From Vibrio rarus (GTDB taxonomy: Bacteria > Pseudomonadota > Gammaproteobacteria > Enterobacterales > Vibrionaceae): 64,000 nucleotides of DNA. Where the stretch lies: positions 124,001-188,000 of the forward strand of contig NZ_AP024900.1 of the NCBI RefSeq assembly GCF_024347075.1, in the 5' to 3' direction. The position numbers were made by a program, and so were the translations under genes. This document shows, piece after piece, positions 9,638-17,911 of the stretch (position 1 is the stretch's first letter; every line of letters begins with the position of its first letter). The notes under the pieces were generated by a model. That model searched no databases. It was not told the DNA's origin and saw nothing but the letters and a program-made list of their open reading frames with translations.

Positions 9638-11716
9638 CTATGCTTTAGCGTATTCATCGCTATTGATGATCCAGCGTTCGATAATGGCTTGTGCATTTTG
9701 CGGGTATTGCTGGTGGATGTAGCGGGCCATTTTTTGCACTTGAGGTATCAAGTGTTGGTCGCGGAGTAAGTCAGCAATTTTAAAATCGGCAATACCGGTT
9801 TGTTTGGTGCCCAAGACTTCACCCGGCCCTCTTATTTCCAGATCTCGTTGTGCGATGATAAAGCCATCATTACTTTCTCTAAGCACCCCTAAACGCTTTT
9901 GTGCGGTTTTAGATAGTGGTGCATGGTATAAAAGCACACAATGACTGGCGACGGTGCCACGGCCAACACGGCCTCGTAATTGGTGCAATTGAGCAAGCCC
10001 CAGGCGTTCAGGGTTCTCAATGATCATCAGGCTGGCATTGGGGACATCCACGCCGACTTCAATAACGGTTGTAGCCACTAAAAGCTGGAGCTCATTGCCT
10101 TTAAACTGTTGCATGATGGCCTGTTTCTCCGCCGGTTTCATGCGACCGTGCACCAATCCTATCTTTAATTCTGGGAGTTTAGCCGTTAGCTCTTCGGCAA
10201 TTTCTGCAGCGGCTTGCGCTTCTAGTACTTCAGATTCGTCAATAAGCGTACATACCCAGTAGGCTTGCTTGCCTTCGTGGGCACAAGCACTGCGAATACG
10301 CTCAATAATATCAGCGCGCTTAGTGTCAGGGATAGCAACGGTCTGTATTGGCGTGCGCCCCGGTGGGAGTTCATCAATGATTGAGGTTTCAAGATCGGCA
10401 TAGGCCGTCATAGCAAGAGTTCTTGGGATAGGCGTTGCTGTCATGATCAACTGATGTGGATAATGGCCAGCCACCGCGCCTTTTTCTCGAAGCTCTAAAC
10501 GTTGATGAACGCCAAAGCGGTGCTGCTCATCAATGATAACAAGTGATAAGTTATGAAATTTCACCTGTTCCTGAAAAAGGGCATGGGTGCCCACTACCAT
10601 TTGCGCTTCACCACTGGCAATGGCTTCTAGTTGCGCTTGCTTGGCTTTGCCTGTGACCTTGCCGGCTAGCCAGCCTACGGTGATCCCTAGTTCTTTAAAC
10701 CAGTGACTAAAATTGATGGCATGTTGTTCGGCCAGCAGTTCCGTAGGAGCCATTAGTGCCACTTGCTTACCTTGCTCAATGGCGGTGACAGCCGCCAGGG
10801 CTGCTACTAAAGTTTTCCCTGATCCGACATCCCCTTGTACCAAACGCATCATAGGATGGGGTTTGATGAGATCCGCTTCTATCTCGTTTACCACTCGAGT
10901 TTGGGCGTTAGTGGGAGTAAAAGGCAGTAAATCTAATAATTGTTGTTTAAAGCGCACGGATGCAGGAAGAGCAATGGCATTATCGAGTTGGCCTTTGCTT
11001 CTTAATGCCAGCATGGATAGATTTTGCGCGAGAAGCTCTTCAATAATTAGGCGCAGTTGAGAAGGATGACGCCCGCCATCAAATTGTTCGATATTGATTT
11101 CGGGGGAAGGCCTGTGGACGATGTGTAGAGCTTGGTTCAATGATAGCTGTGCATCGTAGAGTCCGTCAGGTAGCAATTCGTTGACCGCAGACTTGTCTAG
11201 TAGCTCTAATGCCTGATCGGTGAGATTACGTAGGGTTAACTGACGCAGTCCATCCGTGGTGGGGTAGACGGGGGTTAAATTGGATTCGGTGGCTGTCTCT
11301 TTGCCTTCATTAAAAAATTTAAAATCAGGATGAACGATTTCTAACCCTTGGTTGCCTCGCTTCACTTCACCATAAGCGTGCACCCATTTACCATCACTGA
11401 AATTATTTTTCATTCCGGCGGTAAAGTTAAAAAAGCGCAGAGTAATAGTACCGTTGCCATCACTAATTTTGACGGTGAGCATTTTTCTACGGGCAAACAC
11501 GGTATCCACCGCCATGACTTTACCTTGCACTCCTGCCCAGATGCCAGCATGCAAACTTGCCATGGGATAAACGCGTGTTCGGTCTTCATAACGGTATGGA
11601 AGATGAAATAAAAGGTCCTGAACTGACCCAAGACCTACCTTGGCAAGTTTCTCAGCGACCTTAGCCCCCACACCATTTAAGGAAGTCAATGGGATTGCAG
11701 ATAGGAGTTGTGACAT
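9638..11716 (-). CDS. recG: ATP-dependent DNA helicase RecG
   Basis: The 692-residue SF2 helicase has an N-terminal wedge/OB domain (about 1-150), Walker A GDVGSGKT at 295-302, the DEQH box near 396, motif III TATPIPRT and the C-terminal helicase motif QLRGRVGRG. RecG remodels stalled forks and Holliday junctions and processes R-loops. The length matches the family (E. coli 693). It diverges from rpmB across a 380-bp gap. Confidence 0.97.
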   Translation of the reverse strand: MSQLLSAIPLTSLNGVGAKVAEKLAKVGLGSVQDLLFHLPYRYEDRTRVYPMASLHAGIWAGVQGKVMAVDTVFARRKMLTVKISDGNGTITLRFFNFTAGMKNNFSDGKWVHAYGEVKRGNQGLEIVHPDFKFFNEGKETATESNLTPVYPTTDGLRQLTLRNLTDQALELLDKSAVNELLPDGLYDAQLSLNQALHIVHRPSPEINIEQFDGGRHPSQLRLIIEELLAQNLSMLALRSKGQLDNAIALPASVRFKQQLLDLLPFTPTNAQTRVVNEIEADLIKPHPMMRLVQGDVGSGKTLVAALAAVTAIEQGKQVALMAPTELLAEQHAINFSHWFKELGITVGWLAGKVTGKAKQAQLEAIASGEAQMVVGTHALFQEQVKFHNLSLVIIDEQHRFGVHQRLELREKGAVAGHYPHQLIMTATPIPRTLAMTAYADLETSIIDELPPGRTPIQTVAIPDTKRADIIERIRSACAHEGKQAYWVCTLIDESEVLEAQAAAEIAEELTAKLPELKIGLVHGRMKPAEKQAIMQQFKGNELQLLVATTVIEVGVDVPNASLMIIENPERLGLAQLHQLRGRVGRGTVASHCVLLYHAPLSKTAQKRLGVLRESNDGFIIAQRDLEIRGPGEVLGTKQTGIADFKIADLLRDQHLIPQVQKMARYIHQQYPQNAQAIIERWIINSDEYAKA

Positions 11717-12098
11717 TCTTACCTCTGTAAGTGAATGATTTATATAAGTATGATGCCTAATTTTTAATTAGTTTAGGCTAACAATCTACCCTAGTTAAAC
11801 ACAAATAGTCACTTTGCTTAATTAAATATAGGCCTGATAGGTAATTAGTAGTTGTAGGATGTAAGTAATCTGGTAACATACGCGCACTATTTTTGAACAT
11901 AAAATCAGCTCTGCTCAAAAAAGATCACCAAATTCTGTAAAAAGGATCTGTTCGGGTCTTGAGCAATTCTCGTCAAGTTAGTATAATACGCGACCTTTGA
12001 TAGCCTTGTATGGATTTTCCATAATGGTTTTCGGCCTCAATAGAGAGGTTCGGCCACCAAGGTTGATATCGAGCTGAAACGATTTGGAGAAGACATTC
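11717..12098. other. Intergenic region between recG and rpmB
   Basis: This 382-bp AT-rich gap between divergent genes holds the strong rpmB promoter described separately. The recG promoter should also lie here, but I cannot place it. A degenerate open frame on the minus strand (to about 12158) overlaps rpmB and is not convincing. No RNA gene was recognised. Confidence 0.6.
11959..11987 (+). promoter_or_regulatory. Sigma-70 promoter of rpmBG
   Basis: TTGAGC at 11959-11964 and a consensus TATAAT at 11982-11987 are separated by exactly 17 bp. Initiation would be near 11994, leaving a 5' leader of about 105 nt before rpmB. It is one of the best promoter matches in the window, as expected for ribosomal protein genes. 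Confidence 0.8.
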
Positions 12099-12335
12099 AT
12101 GTCCCGAGTATGCCAAGTAACTGGTAAGCGTCCTGTAACGGGTAATAACCGTTCTCACGCACGCAACGCTACTAAGCGCCGTTTTCTGCCGAACCTACAA
12201 ACTCATCGTTTCTGGGTAGAGAGCGAAAAACGTTTTGTTAAACTACGTCTAACTGCTAAAGGCATGCGTATTATTGATAAGAAAGGCATTGATGCCGTTC
12301 TTGTGGATATCCGTGCACGTGGCGAAAACGTTTAA
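12099..12335 (+). CDS. rpmB: Large ribosomal subunit protein bL28
   Basis: The ATG at 12099 gives the 78-residue L28 standard for gammaproteobacteria ([12 protein letters not shown] start). It is preceded by GGAGAAGA about 8 bp upstream. A longer reading from 12084 adds five residues without support from the family. L28 helps form the 50S E-site region. It is co-transcribed with rpmG 13 bp downstream. Confidence 0.97.
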   Translation: MSRVCQVTGKRPVTGNNRSHARNATKRRFLPNLQTHRFWVESEKRFVKLRLTAKGMRIIDKKGIDAVLVDIRARGENV

Positions 12336-12348
12336 GAGGAATTGAGCA

Positions 12349-12516
12349 ATGGCTAAAGGCATTCGCGAAAAAATCAAACTTGTTTCTTCTGCTGGTACAG
12401 GTCACTTCTATACTACAGATAAAAACAAGCGTAACATGCCGGGCAAATTTGAGATCAAGAAATTTGATCCAGTTGTTCGTCAGCACGTTATGTACAAAGA
12501 AGCTAAAATCAAGTAA
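12349..12516 (+). CDS. rpmG: Large ribosomal subunit protein bL33
   Basis: This 55-residue protein starts [16 protein letters not shown] and is full length for bL33. It has no CxxC zinc ribbons, so it is the zinc-independent (C-minus) form. The ATG at 12349 follows the AGAGGA ribosome-binding site at 12336-12341. It forms the rpmB-rpmG operon, which in vibrios is followed by mutM and coaD, as here apart from the IS insertion. Confidence 0.97.
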   Translation: MAKGIREKIKLVSSAGTGHFYTTDKNKRNMPGKFEIKKFDPVVRQHVMYKEAKIK

Positions 12517-12540
12517 TTGATACTTCTTTAAGCAGAACAT

Positions 12541-12570
12541 AAAAACCCAGCACTTGTTGCTGGGTTTTTT
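12541..12570 (+). terminator. Terminator after rpmG
   Basis: Hairpin ACCCAGCA / TGCTGGGT with a short loop is followed by a run of seven or eight T. It separates the ribosomal operon from mutM. Confidence 0.88.
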
Positions 12571-12624
12571 TGTGCCTAAAAAACGTTACAATTAACCGTA
12601 CTCACAGAATAATTTGAGCGATAG

Positions 12625-12679
12625 ATGCCAGAGTTACCAGAAGTTGAAGTATCCAGAATGGGCATCAGCCCTCACCTTA
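12625..12679 (+). pseudogene. mutM: mutM 5' fragment (codons 1-18), cut by IS630
   Basis: ATG at 12625 opens the start of formamidopyrimidine-DNA glycosylase: MPELPEVEVSRMGISPHL. It contains the catalytic Pro2 and Glu3 and is then interrupted by the IS after the CTT codon at 12676-12678. Reading on into the IS gives seven codons and a stop, so only about 25 residues could be made from this start. The rest of the gene resumes at 13794 in the correct frame once the IS and one copy of the TA duplication are removed. Confidence 0.93.
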
Positions 12680-12690
12680 TACCATTCTGC
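12679..12690 (+). repeat. Left terminal inverted repeat of the IS630 element
   Basis: ATACCATTCTGC matches the reverse complement of 13781-13792 at all 12 positions. The first A also belongs to the TA target duplication. Confidence 0.9.
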
Positions 12691-12740
12691 CTAAAAATAT
12701 GATCTAATTACATCATTCGAATATAGCTCACTTAACCGAT

Positions 12741-13229
12741 ATGAATGACTTAAGAAATACTGACTTTAAATCACTTGCCCGTAAACAAAAGTCGAATCAA
12801 ATGAAGATGCGTTTACTTGCACTTTCTCACATACAAGATGGTCACTCACGAACACAAACTGCCAAGTTTCTTAAAGTGAGCCGAACAAGTGTTAATAAGT
12901 GGGTCGCCACTTTTCTTGAGCAAGGATTTGAAGGTCTAAAAGATAAACCTAGAACAGGTCGACGTTCTTATCTTTCATCTGCGCAAAAGCAGCAGTTATC
13001 CATATTTATTAATGAAAATTCCGTCAAACCATCAGGTGGTCGCCTGACTGGCATGGATGTCCGTAGTTATATCGAAGATCATTTTGGCAAAACGTATCAC
13101 CTTGATTCCGTCTATGTACTACTGAAAAAGCTCGGCTTTTCATGGATAACCTCACGCTCAAAGCATCCTAAGCAATCCAAGCAAACCCAAGAAGATTTTA
13201 AAAAAATTCCAAATCGAAACGATCTTTAA
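12741..13229 (+). CDS. IS630 transposase, upstream frame (helix-turn-helix half)
   Basis: The 162-residue frame carries a paired-type helix-turn-helix: DGHSRTQTAKFLKVSRTSVNKW at about 32-53, then the linker and the second DNA-binding helix set (KPSGGRLTGMDVRSYIEDHFG). The real protein should leave this frame at the A7 run (13200-13206). Past that point the frame gives a non-homologous tail of about eight residues. No catalytic acidic residues lie in this half. Confidence 0.85.
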   Translation: MNDLRNTDFKSLARKQKSNQMKMRLLALSHIQDGHSRTQTAKFLKVSRTSVNKWVATFLEQGFEGLKDKPRTGRRSYLSSAQKQQLSIFINENSVKPSGGRLTGMDVRSYIEDHFGKTYHLDSVYVLLKKLGFSWITSRSKHPKQSKQTQEDFKKIPNRNDL

Positions 13230-13776
13230 GATCCCCGGCCATGTTGCTTTGAATACTGTCGATGTTTGGTTTCAAGACGAAGCTCGATTTGGTCAACAGA
13301 ACACAACGACCAAATTATGGGCGACGAAAGGAACAAGGCCAGAAGCCATCCAGCAAAAACAATTTGAATACAGTTACCTATTTGGTTCCGTATGCCCTGG
13401 TCGAGGGATTGGTGAAGCTCTCGTTGTTCCGTGTGCCAATAAAGAAGTCATGCAATTGCATCTAGAGCAAGTCTCGAAAGCAACGTTATCTGGCAGGCAC
13501 GCGTTAGTGGTTATGGATGGTGCAGGGTGGCACACGGAAGAGTTAGCAGACAATTTAGAGAATGTTTCGATTCTCAAAATTCCACCATATGCACCAGAGT
13601 TGAACCCTATAGAGCAAGTGTGGAGTTGGATGAGGCAGCATCACTTGGCGAATAAAACATTTACTGGTTTCAATGACATCGTAGATTGCGTAAGTAAGGC
13701 ATGGAATGACTTCTTAGCCCTACCAGAACGAGTTACAAACATGTGCACAAGACAGTGGATTAATCTGACCAACTAA
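13150..13776 (+). CDS. IS630 transposase, downstream frame (DDE catalytic half)
   Basis: This frame is open from 13150; an isolated start would be TTG at 13249. Read through the A run it continues the transposase as [19 protein letters not shown] and then the catalytic core: Asp in [10 protein letters not shown], Asp in VVMDGAGWH and Glu in [10 protein letters not shown], the DDE triad of IS630. The frame is +1 relative to the upstream frame. One fewer A in the A7 tract would fuse the two into about 345 residues, a normal IS630 transposase length. Confidence 0.85.
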   Translation, partial: PHAQSILSNPSKPKKILKKFQIETIFKIPGHVALNTVDVWFQDEARFGQQNTTTKLWATKGTRPEAIQQKQFEYSYLFGSVCPGRGIGEALVVPCANKEVMQLHLEQVSKATLSGRHALVVMDGAGWHTEELADNLENVSILKIPPYAPELNPIEQVWSWMRQHHLANKTFTGFNDIVDCVSKAWNDFLALPERVTNMCTRQWINLTN

Positions 13777-13780
13777 TTAA

Positions 13781-13792
13781 GCAGAATGGTAT
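13781..13792 (-). repeat. Right terminal inverted repeat of the IS630 element
   Basis: GCAGAATGGTAT, the exact inverse of the left end, is followed directly by TA (13793-13794), the second copy of the target duplication. Confidence 0.9.
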
Positions 13793-13793
13793 T

Positions 13794-14561
13794 ACGGGTC
13801 AAAAGATCAAAAAAATTGTGGTTCGCCAACCTCAATTACGCTGGCCGATACCTGAAAAGCTGCAACAACTGGCTGGGGTTACCATTGATAAAGTGAGTCG
13901 CCGAGCTAAATATCTGCTACTTGAAACTGAGTTGGGGAGTATTGTGCTGCACTTAGGTATGTCGGGATCGTTACGAATTCAAGATGAAAGCCTTGCTCCC
14001 ACTAAGCATGATCATGTGGATCTTGTTTTGCAAAATGGCAAAATGCTACGCTATAACGATCCTCGGCGATTTGGATCTTGGTTGTGGATAGATAAAGGTG
14101 AGTCTCTATCTCTTATTGATAATCTTGGCCCTGAGCCCCTTTCTGATGAATTTTGCGTCGAGCATATTGTCCAATTAGCAGCAAAGCGACGTATCGCCGT
14201 AAAACAATTCATAATGGACAATAAGGTTGTAGTTGGTGTGGGAAATATTTACGCTAACGAATCCTTATTTAATGCTAAAATTCATCCATTAAGGCCAGCT
14301 AATTCATTGAGTTATAAAGAATGGCAGTGGCTAGTGGAAGAAATCAAACAGGTTCTTTCGAATGCCATTAAACAAGGCGGAACGACCTTGAATGATTTTG
14401 AGCAGCCCGATGGTAAGCCGGGGTATTTTGCTCAAAAACTGCAAGTTTATGGTAAAGCAGGTCAGCAGTGCCTTGTTTGTAAAACAGAAATTAGCCAGCA
14501 AATGCTTGGTCAAAGAAATACATTTTGGTGTGAAGTATGCCAGCCAAAGGAAATAGTATGA
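13794..14561 (+). pseudogene. mutM: mutM 3' fragment (residues 19 onward), lacks catalytic N-terminus
   Basis: This holds the remaining 255 codons of formamidopyrimidine-DNA glycosylase/AP lyase. It includes the RRAKYLLLE and LGMSGSLR segments (with the beta-hairpin Lys), the helix-two-turn-helix motif [16 protein letters not shown] and the C-terminal zinc finger (CLVC...CEVC). A GTG at 13818 could start translation, but the product would lack the Pro2 nucleophile and Glu3, so it should be inactive. The fragment shows no other damage and its stop overlaps the next start (ATGA). Loss of MutM would leave 8-oxoguanine unrepaired and favour G:C to T:A changes. Confidence 0.93.
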
Positions 14562-15562
14562 AATATTTAGTGACTGGAGCTGCCGGCTTCATTGGTAGCG
14601 CTGTCGTTGAGCGTTTAACGCAGGCAGGTCATGAAGTTGTTGGTATCGACAATATGAATGATTACTATCAAGTCTCCTTAAAAGAGGATCGACTAAAGCG
14701 CATTGCTCATGACAAGTTTAAATTCGTAGAATTGGATTTAGCGGATCGTGAAGGTATTGCCACTCTTTTTGCTGATGAAGGGTTTGATAAAGTCATTCAC
14801 TTAGCGGCTCAAGCGGGAGTGCGTTATTCTATTGATAACCCGCTAGCGTATGCAGATAGCAACCTAGTTGGCCATCTAACGATTCTTGAAGGGTGTCGGC
14901 ACCATAAGATCAAACATCTTGTTTATGCATCATCAAGTTCGGTGTACGGCCTTAATAGAAAAATGCCATTTGATACAGCAGATTCTGTGGATCATCCCAT
15001 TTCGCTGTATGCCGCCACTAAAAAATCAAACGAACTCATGGCGCACAGTTATTCACACCTTTATGGCATTCCAACCACTGGGTTACGTTTCTTTACTGTG
15101 TATGGCCCTTGGGGACGCCCAGATATGGCGCTATTTAAGTTTACTAAGGCGATAGTGAACGGTGAGGCGATTGATGTGTATAACAACGGTGATATGCAGC
15201 GCGACTTTACCTACATTGATGATATCGTAGAAGGCATCATCCGTATTCAAGATGTGGTACCGGAAGCTGATGCTGATTGGAGTGTTGAGCAAGGATCACC
15301 GGCTACAAGCTCTGCACCCTATCGAGTTTATAATATCGGTCACGGTAGCCCAGTAAAATTGATGGACTACATTGAAGCCTTAGAAGAGGCGCTAGGTATT
15401 GAAGCGAAGAAAAACTTCATGCCAATGCAGCCGGGTGATGTTTACGCCACTTATGCGGATACTGCAGATCTGTTTAAGGCTACAGGCTATAAACCACAGG
15501 TTAAGGTCCGCGAAGGCGTACAGGCCTTCGCTGACTGGTATAAAGCGTATTATCAGTTATAG
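14558..15562 (+). CDS. UDP-glucuronate 4-epimerase-like NAD-dependent sugar epimerase
   Basis: The 334-residue extended SDR starts at ATG 14558, overlapping the mutM stop by four bases. It has the GAAGFIG dinucleotide site at residues 7-13, a Ser near SSSSVYG and the catalytic YAATK. The layout and length match the CapI/WbcF/UDP-GlcA 4-epimerase group, which makes UDP-galacturonate for surface polysaccharide. The substrate is inferred by resemblance only. Translational coupling to mutM means the IS insertion upstream may change its expression. It ends in a hairpin shared with coaD. Confidence 0.85.
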   Translation: MKYLVTGAAGFIGSAVVERLTQAGHEVVGIDNMNDYYQVSLKEDRLKRIAHDKFKFVELDLADREGIATLFADEGFDKVIHLAAQAGVRYSIDNPLAYADSNLVGHLTILEGCRHHKIKHLVYASSSSVYGLNRKMPFDTADSVDHPISLYAATKKSNELMAHSYSHLYGIPTTGLRFFTVYGPWGRPDMALFKFTKAIVNGEAIDVYNNGDMQRDFTYIDDIVEGIIRIQDVVPEADADWSVEQGSPATSSAPYRVYNIGHGSPVKLMDYIEALEEALGIEAKKNFMPMQPGDVYATYADTADLFKATGYKPQVKVREGVQAFADWYKAYYQL

Positions 15563-15567
15563 CTGAT

Positions 15568-15602
15568 AAAAGTTTAGTGCTCAATGAGCACTAAACTTTT
15601 TG
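15568..15602. terminator. Bidirectional terminator between the epimerase gene and coaD
   Basis: A near-perfect 16-bp stem pairs 15568-15583 with 15585-15600 (AAAAGTTTAGTGCTCA and its inverse). The right arm overlaps the last codons of coaD, so coaD appears to end inside the hairpin. Confidence 0.82.
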
Positions 15603-16067
15603 CTGTATTCTCTTAAATACAGAGGTGGGCACAAACCCTTCCACATCTCCCCCATGAATGGCCACTTCTCGTACAATTGTGGATGAGAGAAAAGCAAACT
15701 CTTCTGATGGTGTTAAGAAGATACTTTCTAGGCTAGGAAGTAGCTTTCGATACATGCTAGTAAGTCCAAACTCATACTCAAAATCCATCGTGGTACGTAA
15801 GCCTCGAACCAGCAAATTGGCTTGTTTTTGTTTAGCAAACTCAATCAAAAGCCCGCTAAACCCTTCCACATTCACATTATCTAGATGGGCGACGGATTCT
15901 TGGAGCATCTCTACGCGCTCTGCCAGTGTGAACATGGTATTTTTGCTCGGACTGGCCGCTACACAAACCGTAACGTTTTCAAATAAGTTAGCTGCGCGAG
16001 TGATAATATCTAGGTGGCCATTAGTAAGAGGGTCAAAAGTGCCGGGATAGAGGACATGGTTTTGCAT
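15591..16067 (-). CDS. coaD: Phosphopantetheine adenylyltransferase CoaD
   Basis: The 158-residue nucleotidyltransferase has the [11 protein letters not shown] motif (Thr10, His18) and the ISSTxVRE-type motif SSTIVREVA near the C-terminus. CoaD joins AMP to 4'-phosphopantetheine to make dephospho-CoA, the penultimate step of CoA synthesis. It lies 3 bp downstream of the GT9 heptosyltransferase gene on the same strand. Linkage of coaD to LPS core genes is classical in enterics and vibrios. Confidence 0.97.
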   Translation of the reverse strand: MQNHVLYPGTFDPLTNGHLDIITRAANLFENVTVCVAASPSKNTMFTLAERVEMLQESVAHLDNVNVEGFSGLLIEFAKQKQANLLVRGLRTTMDFEYEFGLTSMYRKLLPSLESIFLTPSEEFAFLSSTIVREVAIHGGDVEGFVPTSVFKRIQQKV

Positions 16068-16070
16068 AGA

Positions 16071-17114
16071 TTAATTCTTCTCTAAAGTCTTATTAAGTAA
16101 CTGACAAACATGTTCAACAGTGATAGAGGCCATTAGGTCGTCGCCTTTTGCACGGGTGCCCCAAGCAACATCGTTCAGGTTTTTTCCTGTTTGTTGTTGA
16201 ATATGTTCATCGTAAACATTCGCTACCATGTCTAGGCTATTGTATGGCCCTGTACGGCGAGGATCACTATGAGCATAAAGCCCAATAACCGCAGTACCTT
16301 GTGTTGTGGCTAAGTGTGCTGGGCCAGAATCAGGGGCTAAGACCACAGTGGCTTCTCTTAGTACGGCAGTTAACTGTTTTAGCGAGGTTTTACCTACTAG
16401 GTTGGTGAGTTCACCTTGAGTTAATTGCTGAATATTATTGGCCAAGGTAACTTCGCGTTGGGCGGGTGAGCCGCACAATACGACCTGCATTCCTTTGGCA
16501 ATAGCGTAGTCGGCTAATGCCGCATAACGATCCGTTAGCCAGTTACGAGAATCTTTACTGGCAGCCGCTGAGATGACTAAAGTGGTTTTGTTATTTATTA
16601 TGGATTTGGCAAATTCAGTATCGGCACTGGATACAGGAATATGCCAGTGTGGTTTGGTAAATGGCACACCGAGGTATCGAGCAAAATCAGCAAAATTATC
16701 TAGAACATGAAAGCTTTGAGAGGAAGGGAGGTGCGTATTGGTAAAAAACCACTGACCTTCTTTCGTTCTATTTTTAGAAAAACCTATCTTATATTTGGCT
16801 TTAATACCAAAAGATAAGGCGCTGGCTCTAAGAGCCGCTTGCATGTGCAATAACGCATCGAATCGAGTGTGTGAAAGCTGTTTCCAAACCGCTTTCATGC
16901 CTTTAAAGCCCTGTTTTTTATCAAAGACAACCGCTTCTATATTGGGTAAGTCACCAATCAGTTGCGCTTCGATTTTACCGCAAACCCAAGTAATTTTAGT
17001 TTCTGGCCACTGTTTTTGTATGGCTTGAACCACGGCAATAGCATGGCAAACATCGCCAATGGCGGAAAGGCGCAGAATACAGAGTGATTTTGGAGCTGTT
17101 TTGAACAATGTCAT
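16071..17114 (-). CDS. LPS heptosyltransferase (GT9 family)
   Basis: The 347-residue protein belongs to the ADP-heptose:LPS heptosyltransferase family. It opens with LCILRLSAIGDVCHAIAV, which includes the Asp of the N-terminal Rossmann fold, and has the later APDSGPAHLATTQGTAVIGLYAHSD nucleotide-sugar site. It transfers L-glycero-D-manno-heptose in the inner core on the cytoplasmic face. Whether it is WaaC, WaaF or a third heptosyltransferase cannot be settled from the sequence alone. It is the first gene of a two-gene operon with coaD and diverges from kdkA. Confidence 0.85.
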   Translation of the reverse strand: MTLFKTAPKSLCILRLSAIGDVCHAIAVVQAIQKQWPETKITWVCGKIEAQLIGDLPNIEAVVFDKKQGFKGMKAVWKQLSHTRFDALLHMQAALRASALSFGIKAKYKIGFSKNRTKEGQWFFTNTHLPSSQSFHVLDNFADFARYLGVPFTKPHWHIPVSSADTEFAKSIINNKTTLVISAAASKDSRNWLTDRYAALADYAIAKGMQVVLCGSPAQREVTLANNIQQLTQGELTNLVGKTSLKQLTAVLREATVVLAPDSGPAHLATTQGTAVIGLYAHSDPRRTGPYNSLDMVANVYDEHIQQQTGKNLNDVAWGTRAKGDDLMASITVEHVCQLLNKTLEKN

Positions 17115-17206
17115 GCAATTAACTCGTAAATAAGATAGATAAATTATGCAGGTGCTGGAGTTAATTGTAAAATTAGGAAGTCATTGATTTTTATTAGGAC
17201 CCGATA

Positions 17207-17911
17207 TTGGAAACGTTACGAAATGGAACACAAGTCGTTTGGTTTGATCCTAAGCTATTAAATGTCCCCCCTGATATGTGTTTCGAAGCGCCTTATTGGT
17301 TAGTTCAAAATAAAGTGACGGGCAGTGCCAAAGGGCGAGGTACGACTTGGTTTGTGCAGTTAGATGGCTTACAAGCTGCACTTAGACATTATCGACGTGG
17401 TGGGTTGTTTGGCAAACTGGTTAAAGATCAGTATTGGTTTTCTGGCTGGGAGAACACGCGTAGTTATCAGGAGTATCAACTTTTACAACATTTACGTGAA
17501 AAAGGCGTCAATGTGCCTAGGCCTATTGCCGCTCAAGCCGATAAGTTTGGCCCATTTTATAGCGCAGATTTATTGAGCGAGAGGATTCCCAATGCCAAAG
17601 ATCTTGTTGATACATTACAGCAAGCGCCTTTGAGCGCTGAGGTGTACTACTCTATTGGCCAGCAAATTCACAAGCTTCATCAAGCACAAGTGAATCATAC
17701 CGATCTCAATATCCATAATTTATTGCTCGATATTGAAAATAAGGTTTGGATTATCGATTTTGATAAGTGTTATGAGCAATCTGGTGATGACTGGAAGCAA
17801 GGTAATCTCGAGCGGTTAAAGCGCTCCTTTCATAAAGAAGTGAAGCGCTTTGCAATACATTGGCAAGAGAGTGATTGGCACTCTTTACTCAGTGGATATC
17901 ACAGCACCTAG
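17207..17911 (+). CDS. kdkA: 3-deoxy-D-manno-octulosonic acid kinase KdkA
   Basis: The 234-residue protein is a small protein-kinase-like fold enzyme. Catalytic loop HTDLNIHNLLLD and metal-binding IIDFDKC lie near residues 165-190. KdkA phosphorylates the single Kdo of lipid A precursors in Haemophilus and Vibrio, replacing the second Kdo. The start used is TTG at 17207, with a GGACC-like site upstream; no better in-frame start is visible. Its last 27 bp overlap the end of the convergent waaA, and this pairing fits a single-Kdo inner core. Confidence 0.9.
   Translation: METLRNGTQVVWFDPKLLNVPPDMCFEAPYWLVQNKVTGSAKGRGTTWFVQLDGLQAALRHYRRGGLFGKLVKDQYWFSGWENTRSYQEYQLLQHLREKGVNVPRPIAAQADKFGPFYSADLLSERIPNAKDLVDTLQQAPLSAEVYYSIGQQIHKLHQAQVNHTDLNIHNLLLDIENKVWIIDFDKCYEQSGDDWKQGNLERLKRSFHKEVKRFAIHWQESDWHSLLSGYHST

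Larger units (their letters stand above)
12680..13792 (+). mobile_element. IS630-family insertion sequence inside mutM
   Basis: The element is about 1113 bp. Its ends read ATACCATTCTGC at 12679-12690 and GCAGAATGGTAT at 13781-13792, a perfect 12-bp inverted repeat counting the flanking A. It is flanked by a TA duplication (12678-12679 and 13793-13794), the hallmark of IS630/Tc1/mariner transposition. Removing the IS plus one TA restores mutM as ...CAC CTT ACG GGT... without a gap. It carries a two-frame transposase on the same strand as mutM. The intact ends and the exact restoration of the target argue for a recent insertion. Confidence 0.93.
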
